64,000 nt of DNA. Origin: Ceriagrion tenellum. Lineage: Eukaryota > Arthropoda > Insecta > Odonata > Coenagrionidae. A program made the translations under genes and the position numbers. The notes below the pieces were generated by a model. The model saw only the letters and a program-made list of their open reading frames with translations. It made no database searches and was not told where the DNA came from. The stretch spans positions 1 to 64,000 of the forward strand of contig CAUJGU010000339.1 in assembly GCA_963169105.1 (NCBI GenBank), read 5' to 3'. This document shows positions 8,349 to 22,429 of the stretch, in pieces. Every line of letters begins with the position of its first letter. The stretch's first letter is position 1.

Positions 8349-10695
8349 ATGCGGGAAGAGCTTCAAACCGCTTCACTCTACGACTCATGGTTTGCTCGCT
8401 GCGAGCTAGTTCAAAGGCGTAAGTAATTCTGATATTTCACATAATTAGTCTCTTTCGATTTCCTCACTCCGACTACTATAAGGCTTTGAAACATTTATTA
8501 TGAATCTCTGTTTTGATAATGTATAGCTAAATAACTGTCCCGCATCAAAAAGGAAACCGAAAGTGTATATTTATTTCGTCAAATTACACAGACACTGGAA
8601 ACAAAATGAAAGTAGGGAAAATGTCAGCACTTAAAATGCATTAATAATTCACTGCCGAACCTTCAACAAATATTAAGGATATAACAGGATTTTATGCTTA
8701 CTTATCGGTAATGTATTCTGTTTGTATATAAATATTAATTACGACTGGAATGTGTTTGTTGTGTGATACAGGCTTTAAAACGTTCTCGTAGTAGTTGATG
8801 TTGTACAATGTACCACCAAACTCGATTGGTTGACGACAAGTATCTACCTATCTCTACCCTCTGTCATACTTTTTATTTAGAAATAGGGTCGTCATTCCAT
8901 TTGATTTGATATCGGTCTCGAGAATTACAATCTCAGCTTTCTTCCATACCGTTTTTCCTCCATAGTGAGTTCTAGAATAGAAATTTAGGAAACTGATAGT
9001 CCATGTTTTACCAATCATAAGAATCGTTTCCTTCTAAATTTGGTTTACAGCTTTCGCGTTTAATTGGCTTTCCTTCAACCGCTTAAGTCGTACCTTGATT
9101 TTACCAACTGATTTTAAACATCCTTGGAACGAGCCACGTATAAAATGTCGGGAGACTTTTCCACTTGTTCCTCCTCTCAGTCCATGTTTCCTTGCTATAC
9201 AGAAGAAGTCTCCTCGAAGAGGTCTGGCTTCACTTTTTAGCCCGAAGTCGATGATGTTGTGCAGATGTCCAATTTTAAGCAATGGTTGACCACAGGCGTC
9301 CACTACTCTCTACCCTCATCCATTGTATCCTCAAGTTATCAAAAATGCTTTTTCTTTTTACAACATTTTCACACAATCTTGGAACGCGCCGCGTCTAAAT
9401 GCCTGGGAGTATTTTCTAATTCTCCTCCCCACACACAATGGCGCTATCATTTACAGAAATGCACTCTGCGAAGCGGACGATATCAGTATTCCGTCAAAGT
9501 TATTTTGATGTAGTCGGCATAAAACGTTGACGATTTCTCTCGACAACGATATTCGCACGATATATGCTGAATCGCATTCCACTACACCTTCTTTCTGCAG
9601 ATATATTTATTCTTCCTTCGTTATCAATTCCTCCCTCTTGGATATTCAATCCGGTATTCACTCTCATGTCACATCGTTCGCTCTTGCTCTGTGTGCAATC
9701 TGGAATTTGGTCAATTGTCTCAGTCGGCTGAAAATGTACCTTTGTGGTAAATATGTTGCATTTTGCGAAGGACATTTGAAGTTTCTTTCTCGTCGTCCGC
9801 ATAAACTACGTAATCAACAGCGAAAAGAATCATTGGGATAGTTTTTTCTTGTACTGCTATGTATCCGAGATTCTCGTTGAGCACTTTTTCCATAGATTCG
9901 TGCATACAATTTTTAATTAGAGATAAGGCAAAGTGAGCATCTCTTATTCACACAGTTTTTTTCTCTCGACTAAAAATTTAGGGACGCCTCGTCGTCAACG
10001 AACGATAATATCCACATAACTGCTCGTTTTTCGTTGTATCACGTTCCACGTAGAAAAAAATGTCCCCGACACGAGAAACGGACGGTTTATTTTTATTAAA
10101 AGTTTCCGTTGTTTAACATCCTACTTCTTAAACTTACTTTCAAACCGCCTAGTTCCATCTATAAAAATATGGCCGAATTTTTATGTTGCTAGGTATCATC
10201 TACTCCTCATTTTTCGTGTTTTATTTTCTCCGAGTTCCGCGGCATATCACGACTTACTCTAGCAATTACTAATTTGATTTGTAATTTTATTGTTCAGCCT
10301 GTTGCGTGGAAGGATACGGTTTTGCGTTAATGCTTATTAAGAAACATTTTGTAAGCTAAAGTAATACTTCACGATTAGGAGATAAAAAAAACACTCTGGA
10401 AAACCTAAAGTCGCCAACGTAATTATCAGCCTCGTACATGTTATACATCATGGCAAATCGCCCTTGAATGAAATTAATTTATGAAACGATAGATTGACCA
10501 TTTTGTTTCCTAGTATTACTTTAGGTAAGCGAGATTACACTTTAGTATGTTTCCCAGGCTCATCCTACCGACAATATTTTTCCTTTTTTGATGAATGCAC
10601 ATCGATTGTTATTCATTTTCGTGTTTTCTGAAATAGCAAGAAAAATAAACATCAAACCGAAAATCTGACAACATTTTCCCTTTTCATTTTTCAAG
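8349..10695 (+). repeat. Unit 5
   Basis: Shares four otherwise private variants with unit 24: CTCAAGTTATCAAAAATGC (near 9331), TTTCTTTCTCG (near 9781), GCATACAATTTTTAATT (near 9902) and CTACCGACAATA (near 10565). This is the left part of the long block repeated 44,584 bp downstream. Confidence 0.97.
9034..10119 (-). pseudogene. Decayed RT with readable palm segment, unit 5
   Basis: YADD at 9792-9803. Unlike nearly all units, the codon after YADDE is AAA (plus-strand TTT at 9786-9788) rather than TAA. The frame therefore runs 61 codons (9720-9905) through YADDEKETSNVLRKM, the stretch that makes the RT origin clearest. It is still a short fragment with stops on both sides. Confidence 0.75.
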
Positions 10696-13041
10696 ATGCG
10701 GGAAGAGCTTCAAACTGCTTCACTCTACGACTCATGGTTTGCTCGCTGCGAGCTAGTTCAAAGGCGTAAGTAATTCTGATATTTCACATAATTAGTCTCT
10801 TTCGATTTCCTCACTCCGACTACTATAAGGCTTTGAAACATTTATTATGAATCTCTGTTTTGATAATGTATAGCTAAATAACTGTCCCGCATCAAAAAGG
10901 AAACCGAAAGTGTATATTTATTTCGTCAAATTACACAGACACTGGAAACAAAATGAAAGTAGGGAAAATGTCAGCACTTAAAATGCATTAATAATTCACT
11001 GCCGAACCTTCAAAAAATATTAAGGATATAACAGGATTTTATGCTTACTTATCGGTAATGTATTCTGTTTGTATATAAATATTAATTACGACTGGAATGT
11101 GTTTGTTGTGTGATACAGGCTTTAAAACGTTCTCGTAGTAGTTGATGTTGTACAATGTACCACCAAACTCGATTGGTTGACGACAAGTATCTACCTATCT
11201 CTACCCTCTGTCATACTTTTTATTTAGAAATAGGGTCGTCATTCCATTTGATTTGATATCGGTCTCGAGAATTACAATCTCAGCTTTCTTCCATACCGTT
11301 TTTCCTCCATAGTGAGTTCTAGAATAGAAATTTAGGAAACTGATAGTCCATGTTTTACCAATCATAAGAATCGTTTCCTTCTAAATTTGGTTTACAGCTT
11401 TCGCGTTTAATTGGCTTTCCTTCAACCGCTTAAGTCGTCACTTGATTTTACCAACTGATTTTAAACATCCTTGGAACGAGCCACGTATAAAATGTCGGGA
11501 GACTTTTCCACTTGTTCCTCCTCTCAGTCCATGTTTCCTTGCTATACAGAAGAAGTCTCCTCGAAGAGGTCTGGCTTCACTTTTTTGCCCGAAGTCGATG
11601 ATGTTGTGCAGATGTCCAATTTTAAGCAATGGTTGACCACAGGCTTCCACCACTCTCTACCCTCATCCATTGTATCCTCATGTTATCAAAAAGGCTTTTT
11701 CTTTTTACAACATTTTCACACAATCTTGGAACGCGCCGCGTCTAAATGCCTGGGAGTATTTTCTAATTCTCCTCCCCACACACAATGGCGCTATCATTTA
11801 CAGAAATGCACTCTGCGAAGCGGACGATATCAGTATTCCGTCAAAGTTATTTTGATGTAGTGGGCATAAAACGTTGACGATTTCTCTCGACAACGATATT
11901 CGCACGATATATGCTGAATCGCATTCCACTACACCTTCTTTCTGCAGATATATTTATTCTTCCTTCGTTATCAATTCCTCCCTCTTGGATATTCAATCCG
12001 GTATTCACTCTCATGTCACATCGTTCGCTCTTGCTCTGTTTGCAATCTGGAATTTGGTCAATTGTCTCAGTCGGCTGAAAATGTACCTTTGTGGTAAATA
12101 TGTTGCATTTTGCGAAGGACATTTGAAGTTTCTTACTCGTCGTCCGCATAAACTACGTAATCAACAGCGAAAGAATCATTGGGATAGTTTTTTCTTGTAC
12201 TGCTATGTATCCGAGATTCTCGTTGAGCACTTTTTCCATAGATTCGTGCATACATTTTTTAATTAGAGATAAGGCAAAGTGAGCAACTCTTATTCACACA
12301 GTTTTTTTCTCTCGACTAAAAATTTAGGGACGCCTCGTCGTCAACGAACGATAATATCCACATAACTGCTCGTTTTTCGTTGTATCACGTTCCACGTAGA
12401 ACAAAATGTCCCCGACACGAGAAACGGACGGTTTATTTTTATTAAAAGTTTCCGTTGTTTAACATCCTACTTCTTAAACTTACTTTCAAACCGCCTAGTT
12501 CCATCTATAAAAATATGGCCGAATTTTTATGTTGCTAGGTATCATCTACTCCTCATTTTTCGTGTTTTATTTTCTCCGTGTTCCGCGGCATATCACGACT
12601 TACTCTAGCAATTACTAATTTGATTTGTAATTTTATTGTTCAGCCTGTTGCGTGGAAGGATACGGTTTTGCGTTAATGCTTATTAAGAAACATTTTGTAA
12701 GCTAAAGTAATACTTCACGATTAGGAGATAAATAAAACACTCTGGAAAACCTAAAGTCGCCAACGTAATTATCAGCCTCGTACATGTTATACATCATGGC
12801 AAATCGCCCTTGAATGAAATTAATTTATGAAACGATAGATTGACCATTTTGTTTCCTAGTATTACTTTAGGTAAGCGAGATTACACTTTAGTATGTTTCC
12901 CAGGCTCATCCTACCGTCAATATTTTTCCTTTTTTGATGAATGCACATCGATTGTTTATCATTTTCGTGTTTTCTGAAATAGCAAGAAAAATAAACATCA
13001 AACCGAAAATCTGACAACATTTTCCCTTTTCATTTTTCAAG
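10696..13041 (+). repeat. Unit 6
   Basis: Shares with unit 25: CAAACTGC in the GC-rich motif, TTTTTGCCCG (near 11582), CAGGCTTCCACC (near 11640), GTAGAACAAAATG (near 12397), CTCCGTGTTCC (near 12577) and TGTTTATCATT (near 12953). GTCGTCACTTG (near 11434) also occurs in units 24 and 25. Privately it has CTTCAAAAAATATT near 11010. Confidence 0.97.
11381..12465 (-). pseudogene. Decayed RT with extra frameshift, unit 6
   Basis: YADD at 12139-12150. A 1-base loss (CAGCGAAAGAATC near 12168) shifts the RT frame; it is a different allele from the deletion of unit 4. The block A frame is shortened to 71 codons by the GTCGTCACTTG change. Confidence 0.68.
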
Positions 13042-15388
13042 ATGCGGGAAGAGCTTCAAACCGCTTCACTCTACGACTCATGGTTTGCTCGCTGCGAGCT
13101 AGTTCAAAGGCGTAAGTAATTCTGATATTTCACATAATTAGTCTCTTTCGATTTCCTCACTCCGACTACTATAAGGCTTTGAAACATTTATTATGAATCT
13201 CTGTTTTGATAATGTATAGCTAAATAACTGTCCCGCATCAAAAAGGAAACCGAAAGTGTATATTTATTTCGTCAAATTACACAGACACTGGAAACAAAAT
13301 GAAAGTAGGGAAAATGTCAGCACTTAAAAGGCATTAATAATTCACTGCCGAACCTTCAACAAATATTAAGGTTATAACAGGATTTTATGCTTACTTATCG
13401 GTAATGTATTCTGTTTGTATATAAATATTAATTACGACTGGAATGTGTTTGTTGTGTGATACAGGCTTTAAAACGTTCTCGTAGTAGTTGATGTTGTACA
13501 ATGTACCACCAAACTCGATTGGTTGACGACAAGTATCTACCTATCTCTACCCTCTGTCATACTTTTTATTTAGAAATAGGGTCGTCATTCCATTTGATTT
13601 GATATCGGTCTCGAGAATTACAATCTCAGCTTTCTTCCATACCGTTTTTCCTCCATAGTGAGTTCTAGAATAGAAATTTAGGAAACTGATAGTCCATGTT
13701 TTACCAATCATAAGAATCGTTTCCTTCTAAATTTGGTTTACAGCTTTCGCGTTTAATTGGCTTTCCTTCAACCGCTTAAGTCGTACCTTGATTTTACCAA
13801 CTGATTTTAAACATCCTTGGAACGAGCCACGTATAAAATGTCGGGAGACTTTTCCACTTGTTCCTCCTCTCAGTCCATGTTTCCTTGCTATACAGAAGAA
13901 GTCTCCTCGAAGAGGTCTGGCTTCACTTTTTAGCCCGAAGTCGATGATGTTGTGCAGATGTCCAATTTTAAGCAATGGTTGACCACAGGCGTCCACTACT
14001 CTCTACTTTCTGCCATAAAATCCTCATGTTATCAAAAAGGCTTTTTCTTTTTACAACATTTTCACACAATCTTGGAACGCGCCGCGTCTAAATGCCTGGG
14101 AGTATTTTCTAATTCTCCTCCCCACACACAATGGCGCTATCATTTACAGAAATGCACTCTGCGAAGCGGACGATATCAGTATTCCGTCAAAGTTATTTTG
14201 ATGTAGTCGGCATAAAACGTTGACGATTTCTCTCGACAACGATATTCGCAATATATATGCTGAATCGCATTCCACTACACCTTCTTTCTGCAGATATATT
14301 TATTCTTCCTTCGTTATCAATTCCTCCCTCTTGGATATTCAATCCGGTATTCACTCTCATGTCACATCGTTCGCTCTTGCTCTGTTTGCAATCTGGAATT
14401 TGGTCAATTGTCTCAGTCGGCTGAAAATGTACCTTTGTGGTAAATATGTTGCATTTTGCGAAGGACATTTGAAGTTTCTTACTCGTCGTCCGCATAAACT
14501 ACGTAATCAACAGCGAAAAGAATCATTGGGATAGTTTTTTCTTGTACTGCTATGTATCCGAGATTCTCGTTGAGCACTTTTTCCATAGATTCGTGCATAC
14601 ATTTTTTAATTAGAGATAAGGCAAAGTGAGCATCTCTTATTCACACAGTTTTTTTCTCTCGACTAAAAATTTAGGGACGCCTCGTCGTCAACGAACGATA
14701 ATATCCACATAACTGCTCGTTTTTCGTTGTATCACGTTCCACGTAGAAAAAAATGTCCCCGACACGAGAAACGGACGGTTTATTTTTATTAAAAGTTTCC
14801 GTTGTTTAACATCCTACTTCTTAAACTTACTTTCAAACCGCCTAGTTCCATCTATAAAAATATGGCCGAATTTTTATGTTGCTAGGTATCATCTACTCCT
14901 CATTTTTCGTGTTTTATTTTCTCCGAGTTCCGCGGCATATCACGACTTACTCTAGCAATTACTAATTTGATTTGTAATTTTATTGTTCAGCCTGTTGCGT
15001 GGAAGGATACGGTTTTGCGTTAATGCTTATTAAGAAACATTTTGTAAGCTAAAGTAATACTTCACGATTAGGAGATAAATAAAACACTCTGGAAAACCTA
15101 AAGTCGCCAACGTAATTATCAGCCTCGTACATGTTATACATCATGGCAAATCGCCCTTGAATGAAATTAATTTATGAAACGATAGATTGACCATTTTGTT
15201 TCCTAGTATTACTTTAGGTAAGCGAGATTACACTTTAATATGTTTCCCAGGCTCATCCTACCGTCAATATTTTTCCTTTTTTGATGAATGCACATCGATT
15301 GTTATTCATTTTCGTGTTTTCTGAAATAGCAAGAAAAATAAACATCAAACCGAAAATCTGATAACATTTTCCCTTTTCATTTTTCAAG
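13042..15388 (+). repeat. Unit 7
   Basis: Shares with unit 26 the variants AAGGTTATAACAGG (near 13370), TTCGCAATATATATGC (near 14245) and CTTTAATATG (near 15235). It ends in ATCTGATAAC where unit 26 has ATCTGACAAC. Confidence 0.97.
13727..14812 (-). pseudogene. Decayed RT, unit 7
   Basis: YADD at 14485-14496 with the common stop. The post-palm frame has SIYIAN in place of SIYRAN, as in unit 26. Confidence 0.68.
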
Positions 15389-17735
15389 ATGCGGGAAGAG
15401 CTTCAAACCGCTTCACTCTACGGCTCATGGTTTGCTCGCTGCGAGCTAGTTCAAAGGCGTAAGTAATTCTGATATTTCACATAATTAGTCTCTTTCGATT
15501 TCCTCACTCCGACTACTATAAGGCTTTGAAATATTAATTATGAATCTCTGTTTTGATAATGTATAGCTAAATAACTGTCCCGCATCAAAAAGGAAACCGA
15601 AAGTGTATATTTATTTCGTCAAATTACACAGACACTGGAAACAAAATGAAAGTAGGGAAAATGTCAGCACTTAAAATGCATTAATAATTCACTGCCGAAC
15701 CTTCAACAAATATTAAGGATATAACAGGATTTTATGCTTACTTATCGGTAATGTATTCTGTTTGTATATAAATATTAATTACGACTGGAATGTGTTTGTT
15801 GTGTGATACAGGCTATAAAACGTTCTCGTAGTAGTTGATGTTGTACAATGTACCACCAAACTCGATTGGTTGACGACAAGTATCTACCTATCTCTACCCT
15901 CTGTCATAATTTTTATTTAGAAATAGGGTCGTCATTCCATTTGATTTGATATCGGTCTCGAGAATTAAAATCTCAGCTTTCTTCCCTACCGTTTTTCCTC
16001 CATAGTGAGTTCTAGAATAGAAATTTAGGAAACTGATAGTCCATGTTTTACCAATCATAAGAATCGTTTCCTTCTAAATTTGGTTTACAGCTTTCGCGTT
16101 TAATTGGCTTTCCTTCAACCGCTTAAGTCGTACCTTGATTTTACCAACTGATTTTAAACATCCTTGGAACGAGCCACGTATAAAATGTCGGGAGACTTTT
16201 CCACTTGTTCCTCCTCTCAGTCCATGTTTCCTTGCTATACAGAAGAAGTCTCCTCGAAGAGGTCTGGCTTCACTTTTTAGCCCGAAGTCGATGATGTTGT
16301 GCAGATGTCCAATTTTAAGCAATGGTTGACCACAGGCGTCCACCACTCTCTACCCTCATCCATTGTATCCTCATGTTATCAAAAAGGCTTTTTCTTTTTA
16401 CAACATTTTCACACAATCTTGGAACGCGCCGCGTCTAAATGCCTGGGAGTATTTTCTAATTCTCCTCCCCACACGCAATGGCGCTATCATTTACAGAAAT
16501 GCACTCTGCGAAGCGGACGATATCAGTATTCCGTCAAAGTTATTTTGATGTAGTCGGCATAAAACGTTGACGATTTCTCTCGACAACGATATTCGCACGA
16601 TATATGCTGAATCGCATTGCACTACACCTTCTTTCTGCAGATATATTTATTCTTCCTTCGTTATCAATTCCTCCCTCTTGGATATTCAATCCGGTATTCA
16701 CTCTCATGTCACATCGTTCGCTCTTGCTTTGTGTGCAATCTGGAATTTGGTCAATTGTCTCAGTCGGCTGAAAATGTACCCTTGTGGTAAATATGTTGCA
16801 TTTTGCGAAGGACATTTGAAGTTTCTTACTCGTCGTCCGCATAAACTACGTAATCAACAGCGAAAAGAATCATTGGGATAGTTTTTTCTTGTACTGCTAT
16901 GTATCCGAGATTCTCGTTGAGCACTTTTTCCATAGATTCGTGCATACATTTTTTAATTAGAGATAAGGCAAAGTGAGCATCTCTTATTCACACAGTTTTT
17001 TTCTCTCGACTAAAAATTTAGGGACGCCTCGTCGTCAACGAACGATAATATCCACATAACTGCTCGTTTTTCGTTGTATCACGTTCCACGTAGAAAAAAA
17101 TGTCCCCGACACGAGAAACGGACGGTTTATTTTTATTAAAAGTTTCCGTTGTTTAACATCCTACTTCTTAAACTTACTTTCAAACCGCCTAGTTCCATCT
17201 ATAAAAATATGGCCGAATTTTTATGTTGCTAGGTATCATCTACTCCTCATTTTTCGTGTTTTATTTTCTCCGAGTTCCGCGGCATATCACGACTTAATCT
17301 AGCAATTACTAATTTGATTTGTAATTTTATTGTTCAGCCTGTTGCGTGGAAGGATACGGTTTTGCGTTAATGCTTATTAAGAAACATTTTGTAAGCTAAA
17401 GTAATACTTCACGATTAGGAGATAAATAAAACACTCTGGAAAACCTAAAGTCGCCAACGTAATTATCAGCCTCGTACATGTTATACATCATGGCAAATCG
17501 CCCTTGAATGAAATTAATTTATGAAACGATAGATTGACCATTTTGTTTCCTAGTATTACTTTAGGTAAGCGAGATTACACTTTAGTATGTTTCCCAGGCT
17601 CATCCTACCGTCAATATTTTTCCTTTTTTGATGAATGCACATCGATTGTTATTCATTTTCGTGTTTTCTGAAATAGCAAGAAAAATAAACATCAAACCGA
17701 AAATCTGACAACATTTTCCCTTTTCATTTTTCAAG
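15389..17735 (+). repeat. Unit 8 (dimer member A)
   Basis: Type A of the alternating dimer: CACACGCAATGG (near 16473), CGCATTGCACTAC (near 16613) and GTACCCTTGTGG (near 16778), shared with units 10, 12 and 27. Its 5' end carries CTACGGCTCATGG and GAAATATTAATT, shared only with unit 27. Confidence 0.97.
16074..17159 (-). pseudogene. Decayed RT, unit 8
   Basis: YADD at 16832-16843 with the common stop. Type A amino-acid variants in the post-palm frame are FTTRVHF and CSAMRF. Confidence 0.68.
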
Positions 17736-20082
17736 ATGCGGGAAGAGCTTCAAACCGCTTCACTCTACGACTCATGGTTTGCTCGCTGCGAGCTAGTTCA
17801 AAGGCGTAAGTAATTCTGATATTTCACATAATTAGTCTCTTTCGATTTCCTCACTCCGACTATTATAAGGCTTTGAAACATTTATTATGAATCTCTGTTT
17901 TGATAATGTATAGCTAAATAACTGTCCCGCATCAAAAAGGAAACCGAAAGTGTATATTTATTTCGTCAAATTACACAGACACTGGAAACAAAATGAAAGT
18001 AGGGAAAATGTCAGCACTTAAAATGCATTAATAATTCACTGCCGAACCTTCAACAAATATTAAGGATATAACAGGATTTTATGCTTACTTATCGGTAATG
18101 TATTCTGTTTGTATATAAATATTAATTACGACTGGAATGTGTTTGTTGTGTGATACAGGCTTTAAAACGTTCTCGTAGTAGTTGATGTTGTACAATGTAC
18201 CACCAAACTCGATTGGTTGACGACAAGTATCTACCTATCTCTACCCTCTGTCATACTTTTTATTTAGAAATAGGGTCGTCATTCCATTTGATTTGATATC
18301 GGTCTCGAGAATTACAATCTCAGCTTTCTTCCATACCGTTTTTCCTCCATAGTGAGTTCTAGAATAGAAATTTAGGAAACTGATAGTCCATGTTTTACCA
18401 ATCATAAGAATCGTTTCCTTCTAAATTTGGTTTACAGCTTTCGCGTTTAATTGGCTTTCCTTCAACCGCTTAAGTCGTACCTTGATTTTACCAACTGATT
18501 TTAAACATCCTTGGAACGAGCCACGTATAAAATGTCGGGAGACTTTTCCACTTGTTCCTCCTCTCAGTCCATGTTTCCTTGCTATACAGAAGAAGTCTCC
18601 TCGAAGAGGTCTGGCTTCACTTTTTAGCCCGAAGTCGATGATGTTGTGCAGATGTCCAATTTTCAGCAATGGTTGACCACAGGCGTCCACTACTCTCTAC
18701 TTTCTGCCATAGTATCCTCATGTTATCAAAAAGGCTTTTTCTTTTTACAACATTTTCACACAATCTTGGAACGCGCCGCGTCTAAATGCCTGGGAGTATT
18801 TTCTAATTCTCCTCCCCACACACAATGGCGCTATCATTTACAGAAATGCACTCTGCGAAGCGGACGATATCAGTATTCCGTCAAAGTTATTTTGATGTAG
18901 TCGGCATAAAACGTTGACGATTTCTCTCGACAACGATATTCGCACGATATATGCTGAATCGCATTCCACTACACCTTCTTTCTGCAGATATATTTATTCT
19001 TCCTTCGTTATCAATTCCTCCCTCTTGGATATTCAATCCGGTATTCACTCTCATGTCACATCGTTCGCTCTTGCTCTGTTTGCAATCTGGAATTTGGTCA
19101 ATTGTCTCAGTCGGCTGAAAATGTACCTTTGTGGTAAATATGTTGCATTTTGCGAAGGACATTTGAAGTTTCTTACTCGTCGTCCGCATAAACTACGTAA
19201 TCAACAGCGAAAAGAATCATTGGGATAGTTTTTTCTTGTACTGCTATGTATCCGAGATTCTCGTTGAGCACTTTTTCCATAGATTCGTGCATACATTTTT
19301 TAATTAGAGATAAGGCAAAGTGAGCATCTCTTATTCACACAGTTTTTTTCTCTCGACTAAAAATTTAGGGACGCCTCGTCGTCAACGAACGATAATATCC
19401 ACATAACTGCTCGTTTTTCGTTGTATCACGTTCCACGTAGAAAAAAATGTCCCCGACACGAGAAACGGACGGTTTATTTTTATTAAAAGTTTCCGTTGTT
19501 TAACATCCTACTTCTTAAACTTACTTTCAAACCGCCTAGTTCCATCTATAAAAATATGGCCGAATTTTTATGTTGCTAGGTATCATCTACTCCTCATTTT
19601 TCGTGTTTTATTTTCTCCGAGTTCCGCGGCATATCACGACTTACTCTAGCAATTACTAATTTGATTTGTAATTTTATTGTTCAGCCTGTTGCGTGGAAGG
19701 ATACGGTTTTGCGTTAATGCTTATTAAGAAACATTTTGTAAGCTAAAGTAATACTTCACGATTAGGAGATAAAAAAAACACTCTGGAAAACCTAAAGTCG
19801 CCAACGTAATTATCAGCCTCGTACATGTTATACATCATGGCAAATCGCCCTTGAATGAAATTAATTTATGAAACGATAGATTGACCATTTTGTTTCCTAG
19901 TATTACTTTAGGTAAGCGAGATTACACTTTAGTATGTTTCCCAGGCTCATCCTACCGTCAATATTTTTCCTTTTTTGATGAATGCACATCGATTGTTATT
20001 CATTTTCGTGTTTTCTGAAATAGCAAGAAAAATAAACATCAAACCGAAAATCTGACAACATTTTCCCTTTTCATTTTTCAAG
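17736..20082 (+). repeat. Unit 9 (dimer member B)
   Basis: Type B: CAATTTTCAGCAATGG (near 18657) and CTTTCTGCCATAGTATCC (near 18700), shared with units 11 and 28. GACTATTATAAGG (near 17860) is shared only with unit 28. Confidence 0.97.
18421..19506 (-). pseudogene. Decayed RT, unit 9
   Basis: YADD at 19179-19190 with the common stop; block A carries the type B substitution near 18664. Confidence 0.68.
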
Positions 20083-22429
20083 ATGCGGGAAGAGCTTCAA
20101 ACCGCTTCACTCTACGACTCATGGTTTGCTCGCTGCGAGCTAGTTCAAAGGCGTAAGTAATTCTGATATTTCACATAATTAGTATCTTTCGATTTCCTCA
20201 CTCCGACTACTATAAGGCTTTGAAACATTTATTATGAATCTCTGTTTTGTTAATGTATAGATATATAACTGTCCCGCATCAAAAAGGAAACCGAAAGTGT
20301 ATATTTATTTCGTCAAATTACACAGACACTGGAAACAAAATGAAAGTAGGGAAAATGTCAGCACTTAAAAGGCATTAATAATTCACTGCCGAACCTTCAA
20401 CAAATATTAAGGATATAACAGGATTTTATGCTTACTTATCGGTAATGTATTCTGTTTGTATATAAATATTAATTACGACTGGAATGTGTTTGTTGTGTGA
20501 TACAGGCTTTAAAACGTTCTCGTAGTAGTTGATGTTGTACAATGTACCACCAAACTCGATTGGTTGACGACAAGTATCTACCTATCTCTACCCTCTGTCA
20601 TACTTTTTATTTAGAAATAGGGTCGTCATTCCATTTGATTTGATATCGGTCTCGAGAATTACAATCTCAGCTTTCTTCCATACCGTTTTTCCTCCATAGT
20701 GAGTTCTAGAATAGAAATTTAGGAAACTGATAGTCCATGTTTTACCAATCATAAGAATCGTTTCCTTCTAAATTTGGTTTACAGCTTTCGCGTTTAATTG
20801 GCTTTCCTTCAACCGCTTAAGTCGTACCTTGATTTTACCAACTGATTTTAAACATCCTTGGAACGAGCCACGTATAAAATGTCGGGAGACTTTTCCACTT
20901 GTTCCTCCTCTCAGTCCATGTTTCCTTGCTATACAGAAGAAGTCTCCTCGAAGAGGTCTGGCTTCACTTTTTAGCCCGAAGTCGATGATGTTGTGCAGAT
21001 GTCCAATTTTAAGCAATGGTTGACCACAGGCGTCCACCACTCTCTACCCTCATCCATTGTATCCTCATGTTATCAAAAAGGCTTTTTCTTTTTACAACAT
21101 TTTCACACAATCTTGGAACGCGCCGCGTCTAAATGCCTGGGAGTATTTTCTAATTCTCCTCCCCACACGCAATGGCGCTATCATTTACAGAAATGCACTC
21201 TGCGAAGCGGACGATATCAGTATTCCGTCAAAGTTATTTTGATGTAGTCGGCATAAAACGTTGACGATTTCTCTCGACAACGATATTCGCACGATATATG
21301 CTGAATCGCATTGCACTACACCTTCTTTCTGCAGATATATTTATTCTTCCTTCGTTATCAATTCCTCCCTCTTGGATATTCAATCCGGTATTCACTCTCA
21401 TGTCACATCGTTCGCTCTTGCTTTGTGTGCAATCTGGAATTTGGTCAATTGTCTCAGTCGGCTGAAAATGTACCCTTGTGGTAAATATGTTGCATTTTGC
21501 GAAGGACATTTGAAGTTTCTTACTCGTCGTCCGCATAAACTACGTAATCAACAGCGAAAAGAATCATTGGGATAGTTTTTTCTTGTACTGCTATGTATCC
21601 GAGATTCTCGTTGAGCACTTTTTCCATAGATTCGTGCATACATTTTTTAATTAGAGATAAGGCAAAGTGAGCATCTCTTATTCACACAGTTTTTTTCTCT
21701 CGACTAAAAATTTAGGGACGCCTCGTCGTCAACGAACGATAATATCCACATAACTGCTCGTTTTTCGTTGTATCACGTTCCACGTAGAAAAAAATGTCCC
21801 CGACACGAGAAACGGACGGTTTATTTTTATTAAAAGTTTCCGTTGTTTAACATCCTACTTCTTAAACTTACTTTCAAACCGCCTAGTTCCATCTATAAAA
21901 ATATGGCCGAATTTTTATGTTGCTAGGTATCATCTACTCCTCATTTTTCGTGTTTTATTTTCTCCGAGTTCCGCGGCATATCACGACTTACTCTAGCAAT
22001 TACTAATTTGATTTGTAATTTTATTGTTCAGCCTGTTGCGTGGAAGGATACGGTTTTGCGTTAATGCTTATTAAGAAACATTTTGTAAGCTAAAGTAATA
22101 CTTCACGATTAGGAGATAAATAAAACACTCTGGAAAACCTAAAGTCGCCAACGTAATTATCAGCCTCGTACATGTTATACATCATGGCAAATCGCCCTTG
22201 AATGAAATTAATTTATGAAACGATAGATTGACCATTTTGTTTCCTAGTATTACTTTAGGTAAGCGAGATTACACTTTAGTATGTTTCCCAGGCTCATCCT
22301 ACCGTCAATATTTTTCCTTTTTTGATGAATGCACATCGATTGTTATTCATTTTCGTGTTTTCTGAAATAGCAAGAAAAATAAACATCAAACCGAAAATCT
22401 GACAACATTTTCCCTTTTCATTTTTCAAG
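20083..22429 (+). repeat. Unit 10 (dimer member A)
   Basis: Type A body like unit 8, but its 5' end has AGTATCTTTCG and TTTTGTTAATG, shared with units 12 and 14. ATAGATATATAAC near 20257 is private; unit 12 has ATAGCTATATAAC. Confidence 0.97.
20768..21853 (-). pseudogene. Decayed RT, unit 10
   Basis: YADD at 21526-21537; type A alleles as in unit 8. Confidence 0.68.
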
